From contig CM053142.1 of NCBI GenBank assembly GCA_028571685.1, positions 68,969,296 to 69,033,295 of the forward strand: a stretch of 64,000 nt of DNA. The letters are read 5' to 3'. This document shows, piece by piece, positions 55,455-64,000 of the stretch (the stretch's first letter is position 1; each line of letters begins with the position of its first letter). A program made the translations under genes and the position numbers. Source of the DNA: Heterohyrax brucei. Taxonomy: Eukaryota; Chordata; Mammalia; Hyracoidea; Procaviidae. Below the pieces are notes generated by a model that saw only the letters and a list, made by a program, of their open reading frames with translations, was not told where the DNA came from and searched no databases.

Positions 55455-57009
55455 TGTGTGTTTAAGTGGGAGCATGTAGGGCTGGAGAAGACCTCGAACT
55501 CCTTGTGTTACCACGTTTCCAGAACTGAGCTTGCACTTACGTGCTCTCTCTCTTTCATGCACACACTGGAAATAGGAATCAGGAGTGAGGCAGGATGCCA
55601 TCTTCCACGATACAGAGAAAGGACAGCAGACAGGAGTCCGAAAGAGTCTTTATTTTGTTGCTCAAGATCTTCTGGAAGGAAGTTCTGTAACCTCCCTCAC
55701 ATAGAAACTGGCCAAGCCCCAAGATGCCAGGCTTTTCCAAGTCACCTATTCCCAATTTTGTTTGAAACAGCAAACACATTTTCTTTGACCTGACTCAAAC
55801 TTTTCCTTCTGCAATGGAAGCCTGGTTTCCTCCAAGTCCGCTCTTGGCAGTGAAAATTAATTAACTCTTTCAAAGGTGCGTGAAGAATAGCTATGTCCTT
55901 GAGAAAAACGATGCTGTACAGACCATTATGCTACCATCAGTTCAAGAACCGAGTGTGTCCGTCTTCCTGCTATCAGACCAGAGGCCAGAACCCTTGCCTT
56001 TGTGCCTTCTGAGTGGGTGGACACAAGCACGCTGGTGGTGTACAGAGCCTACTCTGGCTTGGTTCCCACCCTGCAACCTCTGGGCAGATGCACTAGTCAG
56101 CAACAACTCAGAAACTCCCATTTCTATACTGATCAGCATCCTCTGGCTTCCCTAGGGGAGCTGGGGTGGTAGGCCAACAAATTCTGGCAGCTATAGAAGA
56201 GCTCATGTTCTTTTCAAATTTTATGTCCAAGTGTGGGGTTCTTCAAAGGGTATGTCCTAGATCCTGGAATCCTATCAAACTCAGGGCTCTCTCTACATTG
56301 ATCTGGTGAATTCCTCAGACCTAGAATGTCTATAAGGATGTCTATAAGCATGAACTTAAGATGAGTTTGTGCCCATCATGCTACCCTGTGCATTGTGGGT
56401 ACTGATTTTCTGAATCCCACTTCTGACCCAGTGACCGGCTGAGGCCTCATAGCAGGCTCCTTTAGGCTGCTTCCTGGGCAAGAGGAAGAGCAGGCGGAAG
56501 AAGACACATGCCGTTAGCCCTAGGTGTGATGTGGACAAGTCCCGGGCAGGCCGTGCCTGCAGACAGCAAGGAGGAGCTGATATGTTTATTTTCTCAGGGC
56601 TGGTGTCATTGCATCTCCTGTGGCACTGTACTGTCACTTAAAATACCTTCTTCCTACAGGAAAAAGGACAGATGAGAGTTTAAATTTAGTGACAGTGGGC
56701 AGGAAGAGGGGGGACCCACACCTTGGAATGTGGAGCTGGCATTGTCAGAAAAGGAATAGGAGCCCTATGATTCCTGGATGGGAATTCTAATCTGCAAGGA
56801 CAAGAGGATCTCTGTCTTGACTCAGATTTCTGCAGTTCTTACCCCAGCTCCACAGCATCTCCCTTGCTTCCCCATTAGATGTGGTCTCTACCCTCCACCC
56901 CTCTAAAAACTTGCATTTTCTGGCTGTGCTGCCCTTTTGTTATGGGTCACACTGTGGCTGGCTCTGGAGGGAAGAGGCTATCAATAGGGACAAAAGCAAC
57001 ATTTCAGAA
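54621..57009. other. intergenic, no gene supported
   Basis: A (TG)n repeat at 55421-55461. Otherwise nothing recognised. Confidence 0.5.
55421..55461 (+). repeat. (GT)n microsatellite
   Basis: About 20 GT units with one TA interruption. Confidence 0.92.
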
Positions 57010-57212
57010 ACAATGAACAGTTGCTGTTGAGTCAATTCTGATCATGGTGATCCTGGATGTGTCAGAGTAGAGCTGCTCCCCATAGGGTTTTCAACTGGCT
57101 GATTTTTCAGTAGATCACCAGTCCTTTCTTCTGAGACACTCCTGAGTAGACTCCAGCCACTAACTCTTTGGTTAACAGTCAAGTGTGTTAACCATTTGTA
57201 CCACCCAGGGAC
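57010..57212 (-). mobile_element. SINE, longer subtype
   Basis: GCTGTTGAGTCAATTCTGAT, CATAGGGTTTTCAACTGGCT, ending TTGTACCACCCAGGGAC. Confidence 0.8.
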
Positions 57213-57721
57213 GACTCTGAGTTTTAGTTATGGTGCGGAAGGGAGAGTAGTCTTTATTCCATAGCCCTACAGAGAGAGAAAATAAGGCCAAAAAGCATGA
57301 AGCAGTCAATAGAAGGTAACAATTTCCAGAGGACAACTGGACAAAGCTCCAGGGTAGTTGGCCAAAGGTAGATTTCCAGATTTAGGCCTTTCATGCTACC
57401 TTGTCCCCCTAAAAGTTTAGCAGTTCATCGAGCCAGTGATCTGCTTTCTCCTGTTTCACTCTTGATATGCCATCTTCTTTCTTTGAGGAAATTCTAAAGT
57501 TCAGAGGGGAAGCTTCTGGCAGGTGGAGTGGTTGAGAACACTGGTTGAAAGCATGAGCTATGTGCCAGCACCACTCGTGTTCAAATCCCAGCTACTTGAA
57601 GTTCAATCATGGTTTTGAACTTCTCTAACCTTTGGGTTGGCCCCTGAAAGGAACAATTTCTTACTCAAAGGGTTATGTGAAGCTTAAACAAAACAAAACA
57701 ACACAACATGAAACAAAACAA

Positions 57722-58112
57722 AACAAAACACCCATTATTATCGAGTTGCTCTTGAATCACAGCAACCCCATGGGACAGAGTAGAACCGCCCATAGTTTTC
57801 CAAGGAGTGCCTGGTAGATTCGACCTTCTGGTCTTTCGGTTAGTCGCCTAGCTCTTAACAATCGCACCACCACGCTTTTTGAAGTAATGCAGAATGGCGC
57901 GAGTAAAGTACACAATAGGAGTCCTTGGTGGTGTAAATGGGTTAACACACTCAGCTGCTAACCAAAAGGTAAGAAGTTTGAGTCCATCCAGGGACACCTT
58001 GGAAAAAGGACCTGGTATTGAAAACTCACCATTAAAAACCTTGTGGAGCACAGTTCTCCTCTGACATACATAGTACATGGGATCGCCATTAGTTGGAATT
58101 AGCAGCAACTTT
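57722..58112. mobile_element. two SINEs, inverted
   Basis: Minus copy 57722-57880 preceded by an (ACAAA)n run, then plus longer-subtype copy 57918-58112 (GTCCTTGGTGGTGTAAATGG). Confidence 0.83.
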
Positions 58113-58803
58113 TTTAAAAGTACGTGATACATGTTAGCTATTATTATCATTAATTATTGAGAAATGGACAAAACCATCCCTAACCCAGTGATGATGAGGT
58201 CTTTGAAAGCATGAAGTCTTGGGGATAGCAGGATCCCTAAAGTTCACACAGGTCAACTATCACTCCAAAGCCCAGGTTGTGGTATGAACACATGCTTTAG
58301 AGCCAGTTACACCAGGAGTTTTTCACCTTGGCAGGTTACATAAGCTTAGTATGGTGAATACTCATAGGAGACTGGTTATTTTTAGAGTGGCCAAGCTGTT
58401 TCAAATGGGCATAGGGTTATTTATTTATTTATTTAAAACAAGTGGGGGCGTTAGCAAACAGGAGCTACCAGAGTCTTTGCAAGATCACATGGGCTTTTGT
58501 GTTCCGTCGTCTGTGGTTCACCTTCAGCTACACAAGCCCAGTTAACCTAGGATTTTGGATTAATATGCTAAACAGATTGATAGTCTTTTGATCTCAATGT
58601 AAAATGGGGGAAATCTAAGTTATTAAAGATTTTTAGGCAAGGCTCTGATGGGTGGAATAATTTTTTGTTCTCATATGTTTTTAAGCCAGGTTGTTGGTGT
58701 AAGCCTCAAACCTCAAAAGGAGCTAAGTTCCACTCCAGATCATGTATATGTGTGAAACCTGGGCAAGACAAAGTTAGCCATACCTGGCCAGCCTCCTACC
58801 ATC

Positions 58804-59312
58804 TGTGATGGATTGAGTTGTGATCTCCCTGCTGCCTTCCAAATGTGTACAGCCATTTGGCTAGGTTGTGATTTCTGGTGTTGTATGATGTTCCCATGTG
58901 CTGTAAACTCTGTCTGTATGATGTTAATGATGGAGGGTGGGCAACAGTTGTGTTGGTGGGGACTCAGTGTGTAAGATGATATCAAGCCTTGAGTCAATCT
59001 CTTGGGATATTAAAGAAAGAAGGTAGCAAAGAGAGTTGGACACCTCATATCACCAAGAAAGTAGCAGTGCCAGGAGCTGAACACATCCTTTGGAAAAGAC
59101 CCGAGGTTCCTGCCCATCAGAAGCTCCCAGTCCAGGGTAAGACTAATGTCAAGGAGCTTCCTCCAGAGCCAGCAGAGAAAGCCTTCCCCTGGATTTGACA
59201 CCCTGAATTTGGACTTGTAGCCTACTGGACTGTGGCAAAATAAAATTTCTCCTTTAAAAGCCGTACACGTGTGGTATTTCTGTTAAAGCAGCACTAGATG
59301 ACTAAGATACTG
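58804..59312 (+). mobile_element. solitary ERVL-MaLR-like LTR
   Basis: Begins TGTGATGGATTGAGTTGTGA. The 3' part has a MaLR-style CTGGACTGTGGCAAAATAAAA poly(A) region and ends GTATTTCTGTTAAAGCAGC..GACTAAGA. About 510 bp, no internal viral gene region beside it. Confidence 0.65.
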
Positions 59313-59998
59313 TCACTTTTAACTGTATTCTGGTACAAGGGAGTGAGGTATGGAGGGACCGTTATCTTAGATCATGAGGCTCATACACAAGCTCCAGTTT
59401 CCTCCAACCATTTCAAGGTGGCTCTGGAATTGTTACTTCCATTATTCTTTAGTTAACTACACAATCCCTGACCACAAATTTGAATTTTGGAGACACAGAC
59501 TGTGACATTAGCTATCAGAGATGGTGTATTTTTTCCAGTGACAAGATAAAAAATATAGGGGATGTACCATCTTCTGCTTAAAGTAGTGAAGTAATTGTCT
59601 CAGAAAGGCAGTTCAGAAGATTAGTGTCTGAAATGCCACAACTCTAAGAACCAAGTTTGATCAAGGAATCAAGAAAGCATTGGCTTGGTTAAGACAACAA
59701 CTAAACAATGTAGGATATGGACTTACTACTGGACTATCAGCAGATAGAAATTGAAAGAAAAAGTAATGACTAAGTGGAGAAAGAGAGAGACTTCACTGGA
59801 TGAATGATTTCTGGTTGTCAAGGACAGGCTTGACATACAAGAAAGGAGCACAAGATCTTGGAAGCCAAGTCTCATGACTCTTAATAAGAGGATTAGAAAA
59901 GAGAGGTCACTGAAAAGTCTATAGAATTGGGTAAGATGATAAAAATACAAAAGGAATGCAGATCCCAACCAAGTAAAGGAAACTTGCTGAGATGTGAG

Positions 59999-60160
59999 TG
60001 GGGAGCCCTGGTGGTGCAGTGGTTAAGAGCTGGACTACAAAGAGGTTGGCGATTTGATCCCACCAATGTCTCCTTGGAAACCCCGTGGGGGCAGTTCTAC
60101 TCTGCTGTAGAGTCTTATGAGTCAGAATAGACTTGATGGCAATGTATTTGGTTTTTGAGT
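59999..60160 (+). mobile_element. AfroSINE-type SINE
   Basis: GGAGCCCTGGTGGTGCAGTG head to GACTTGATGGCAATG tail. Confidence 0.88.
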
Positions 60161-60587
60161 GTGGACACTGGGGCAGCCCATCTATCTACCCAAGTTGCAG
60201 AGGTGGGATAAAACATGATGTACAAGTTGCTCTGCTGATATGAACTGTTAAGCAAGTCCAGCAGAAAGCCTGGTCTTGTGGTCCACCAGGAGAAGAATCA
60301 AGAGTTCACCTAGGGTTTATAATCCTATTTTTCAATCTGTGACTGACAAGCAACTGATTTGGGGCACTAATTTTTGACCCAACAACTTCAGCCTTCTTGA
60401 GACAGTAAAACTGCTGTGCTTGGCAATTAAGTGACTTTACAATCCTGAGAAGGGATTGAAGTTTACTATAGAGATAGTGAGATAAATCATAATCATATTT
60501 TGAGATTGAGTTTAGGAATAAATTTTATAATCTCCATATATTCAAGTTAAATCTAATTTTAGCCTTGTGTCTTAAACTTGAAATGTG

Positions 60588-60786
60588 CACTGGTTTTCCA
60601 GTCAGATTCTGACTTATGGTGACCTGATGTGTGACAGAATAGCTGTGCTCCATGGTGTTTTCAATGGCTGTGACCCTTCAGAAGTAGATTGTCAGGTCTT
60701 TCTTTTGAAGTGCCTCTAAGTGGATATGAACTACAAACCTTTTGGTTAACAGCCAAGTGCTTAGCCATTTGTGCCACCCAGGAATT
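60588..60786 (-). mobile_element. SINE, longer subtype
   Basis: CAGTCAGATTCTGACTTATG, CAGAAGTAGATTGTCAGGTC, ending TTGTGCCACCCAGGAA. Confidence 0.8.
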
Positions 60787-61229
60787 TAACGACTATTTTG
60801 TGAAAGGTATAAGATGTTACTCAAGCACATAAACAGCATTAGAATGTTTAAGATAAATCAAACATCCAAACATAGTAAATGAAGTAATTAGATTTTTAAG
60901 GGCTGCCTGAGCTTCAAGAAAGATCGTACATGTAAGAATTTTAAGTCAACCTTGTCAGGCAATTTAAGTGCTTGAGAGAAAAAAAAATCAAACATATTAA
61001 ACATATGCATATGGTCTAAGGCAGTTACAGAAATTTTAACACATTGGTAAATGAGACTAATTGTTAAGGAACTAGAAATCCATTCCACCTGCTTTGTATG
61101 TGTGTACTGGATATTTTGTTTACTTATGAAACATAAGATGTAAATGGGTTAATGCATTTTCAGTTGTACATGTGTTAGTTATATCATGTTGACATAAGTA
61201 TGACTTTGTAACTGTACTCCTTCAGAGAC

Positions 61230-61915
61230 TGTGCATGGTAAGGTGAGATGTATGCAGACGCCAAGTTGACAAGGGGTGGACTGTGGTGGTCAGGATTATG
61301 TCAACTTAGCTACTACATATTTGGCTGCTGTATTAAGTGGCAGGGCGGGGTTTGTGATGGCTCCCTGCCCCTCGGCTCTCATCTTGTGACCTTATACTAC
61401 AGTGGCTGGTCGCTCACGTGGCCAGGAGCTCCTGCTCTTTTCTTCCAGCGTCAGGTTCCGGGACTTGAACTAGCAGCTGTTGGACTCATCAGTCCTTACA
61501 GTCGGCACTTGAGAGTCCTGCTCCCTGACCTGCTGATCCTGGGTTCGCCAGCCTCTGCCGCTCCTGCTCTTTGACCTGCCAATCCTGGATTCGCCAGCCT
61601 CTGCTGCTCCTGCTCCCTGACCTACTGATCCTGGTTTTGCCAGCCTCTGTCACTTCGTCTCACCACCAGCTTGGGATCCACTGACCTACACAACCGGTGA
61701 TCTAGAACTCTGGTCTCTGACTTGCTGACTTTGGGTTCCTCAGCTTCCCTGGCCACATAAGGCTTGTCCCAGAGCTTGGGACATTCAGCTTCTGTGATTA
61801 CATGAGCTGTTTCCTATATCTGTATCTATTTATCTATCTATTATAAATCTTTCATTGTACCTACACGTGTTACTGGTTTTGCTTCTCTGGAAAACCCAGC
61901 CTAAGAGACAGTTCA
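61230..61915 (+). repeat. unclassified element containing a 46-bp tandem repeat
   Basis: Contains three tandem 46-bp units starting at 61516, 61562 and 61608 (TCCTGCTCCCTGACC core). Flanking wording (GTGGTCAGGATTATGTCAAC, CTTCTCTGGAAAACCCAGCC) suggests an interspersed element, possibly an LTR. Confidence 0.45.
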
Positions 61916-62019
61916 AGATGAGCTGAACATCAAAGAACAAGTGCAAGTGATCTTTTAAAAAAAGTACAGTTAATTTATAAATTTCATTTCAGGATTGAAT
62001 TTAAAAGGCTTAAGCAGAG

Positions 62020-64000
62020 GGCAGAGTCAAGTTGGCAGACTAAATGCACATCTCTTTAAATCCCTCTGGAAACTAAGACCTGAAATGATAATTAAACAGA
62101 GCCTTCTGGACACCTAGTGAGCCCTGGGATGCTGCATAGAGCTGTTAATTTGGACTTCATACCACTAAATGCAAAACCTCCTCTCTTTCACTGACCCCAC
62201 TCTTGGTGAGCACAGGCTTGCACAGACCAAAGGTAACTCATCGTTTTGATTTTGATTTTTCCTCTGTCTTGGCTGGCAGGCAGAGCTGTTGACTAGCTGC
62301 TGGCCTCAGATGCACTGCTGGTGTGACCGGCAAGCATAATTGCCATGTTCTGAGAGCCTGGCTTTGGACTGTATACACCTTGGCTCCTCTGGCCTATCTT
62401 TCTGCTTCTGCCATGTGATAGCCATACAGATGTGCTTGTGTAGGATGCCTTCTTGATCCACTGGGAAATGGACAAGCCCAGGCACAGGCCCCAGCTGGAC
62501 TTGGTTCCTAGGCTGGGAGGTGGCACCTGCCAGGGTGAGAGTGCTTTTCTGGCAGGCAGGCTGTGTTTTGCATACTGTCACCTGGGGCTGGGGCCCAGCA
62601 GCAGAGACTGTGGACTCTAGGTATCTCAGCGTCTCTTTCCACTGAGAGCCTGGTCCTGGCCAACTGGTGAGCTTGTGCGGGATGCCATCTTGTTTCACTA
62701 GAAGGCAGAGTCATCCATATGGAAGCCTCAGCTGGACCTAATTCCTGGGCTGTGAGGCAGTGCCTACCCAGAAGAGACTACTTTTCTGGCAGAGAAGCAG
62801 AATTCTACACAGTATTGCCTTCAGCTGGGGCCTGACAGCAGAGGCCAGCAGGCCAGTAGCCTTTCTGTATTTTGAACTAGTTTATAACATCTGGGGTTCA
62901 ATATAGAGGTTCTTGCTTTGCCAGCTGGGCAGAGGGATGTATACACCTGAAAACCTGACTGACTTTGGAAGTTGTCAAATACTTTTTACTTCTCATTTTA
63001 AGATGGCCTAGAGAAACAACTGTGGTCTGTCTTCACAGCATCTCTTGAAGACTCTATTGACCCACATGAAGCCCCCAAAGCAACAAACTTTGGAGAAGAT
63101 GGTAACCTGGAAATCACCCATGGCAACAGAAGGCCCCCAAAAGAAACCACTCAGAATTTCCCAGACAAAGAAGCTTTTATGAAACTATCAGAAGGTGAAT
63201 ACAAAAGGATTATATAGAGAGCCCTCCTAGACCTTATACAAAATGCAACAGAGCAAAACAAAGACTTAAGCAAGCTCTTTCATCTGATGAAACATCAGTA
63301 CTCTGAAATCCAACAGATCAAGAACAAAATCAAAGACGTAGAAACCAGTTCAAAGCCAATAAAACAGAATGGAACAAATGGAAAAGAGAATTTCTGATTT
63401 GGAAGGCTGAGCTACTGACTTCAGCATGTATGAGGAGAAATCAGAAAAAAGAAACAAGAAAAATGAAGAAGTATTAAGAAACATGTGGGACTCTATTAAG
63501 AAGAACAATCTACAATTAATTGGAGTTCTTGCACAGGGCGAGACACCTGATAACACAGAGGATATTGTTGCTGAGCTGCTGACAAAAGACTTCCCAGAAA
63601 TTATGAAAGAACAGAATATAGATATCCAAGATATGTATCGAACACCACTCAATATAGATCTCAATAGAAAGACTCCAAGACATATTATAATCAAGCTCAA
63701 CAAAATGAAACATAAACAGAAATTCTTAAAGGCAGCAAGACTCGGAGCAAAGCTAACATTCAGAGGGAAACTCTGTAGGCTTTTGTCAGATTTCTCAGCA
63801 GAAATGATGCTGGCACGGAGACAGCGGCATGACACATAGAAAGCCTTGAAGGAGAAGAACTTCCAACCAAGAATTATATATCTTGCAAAACTATCTTTCA
63901 AATATGAAAATGAAATTAAGACATTTGTAGATAAACAGAAACTCAGAGACTTTGTAAAAACCAAGCTAAAGCTACAAGAAATACTGAAAGAATCTCTTGG
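62020..64000 (+). mobile_element. L1 retrotransposon, 5' part, running off the window
   Basis: Opens with GGGCAGAGTCAAGTTGGCAG, the usual mammalian L1 5' end. A 5'UTR of about 1 kb holds two related ~290-bp units (from 62352 and 62644). ORF1 region from about 63000: coiled-coil part, then an RNA-binding core (RTPLNIDLNRKTPRHIIIKL, 63426-63839) and the C-terminal domain to the window edge. An in-frame TAG at 63837-63839 interrupts ORF1 between HDT and KALKEKN, so this copy is defective. Confidence 0.85.

Noticed and set aside
58989..59198. 69-codon plus-strand ORF
   Set aside because: Lies wholly inside the MaLR-like LTR.
63350..63964. 204-codon minus-strand ORF
   Set aside because: Antisense shadow of L1 ORF1 (A-rich sense strand reads as Phe/Ser/Leu-rich).
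52741..64000. PEX5, the gene expected downstream of CLSTN3
   Set aside because: No tetratricopeptide or PEX5 N-terminal exon was seen. In other mammals it lies farther away.
1..64000. CRISPR arrays, bacterial operons, prophage
   Set aside because: Sequence is mammalian nuclear DNA with spliced genes. No such structures were seen.

Overview
The window is a piece of a placental mammal nuclear genome, most likely an afrothere (elephant or close relative). About 35 copies of a tRNA-derived SINE of the Afrotherian AfroSINE type are scattered on both strands, together with MIR, L2, hAT/MER5, mariner, an ERVL-MaLR-type LTR and L1 pieces. Species is inferred from this repeat content alone.

Three gene loci lie in the order expected for the mammalian C1RL-RBP5-CLSTN3 neighbourhood (human 12p13.31). 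(1) 12.4-13.8 kb, minus strand: decayed C1RL (C1r-like protease) remnants. Two CUB-domain exons are recognisable; the first carries a frameshift, the second lacks a splice donor, and no serine-protease exon is found, so the gene looks dead. (2) 17.3-22.0 kb, minus strand: RBP5 (cellular retinol-binding protein III), four intact coding exons, 135 aa. (3) 24.0-51.9 kb, plus strand: CLSTN3 (calsyntenin-3), 18 coding exons with matching phases throughout, 957 aa, 3'UTR and poly(A) signal near 52.72 kb.

The most interesting item is inside the last long CLSTN3 intron (43,966-51,238). A 703-bp open exon (49,975-50,677) encodes a hydrophobic, Cys/Arg-rich segment and ends at a good donor whose phase fits CLSTN3 exon 17. 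It is the unique first coding exon of CLSTN3B (calsyntenin-3 beta), the mammal-specific adipocyte ER/lipid-droplet protein, and gives a predicted 348-aa protein sharing the calsyntenin-3 membrane anchor and tail. Its apparent integrity in a lineage reported to have lost UCP1 is worth testing.

The rest is non-coding: 1-12 kb (SINEs, old L1, an unclassified repeat), the RBP5/CLSTN3 intergenic promoter region (22.0-24.0 kb, CRE and CCAAT motifs), CLSTN3 introns, and 52.7-64 kb downstream (L2, MaLR-like LTR, and the 5' part of an L1 with tandem 5'UTR units). A ~226-bp segment is duplicated between RBP5 intron 2 and CLSTN3 intron 1. PEX5, the next gene in other mammals, is not reached.
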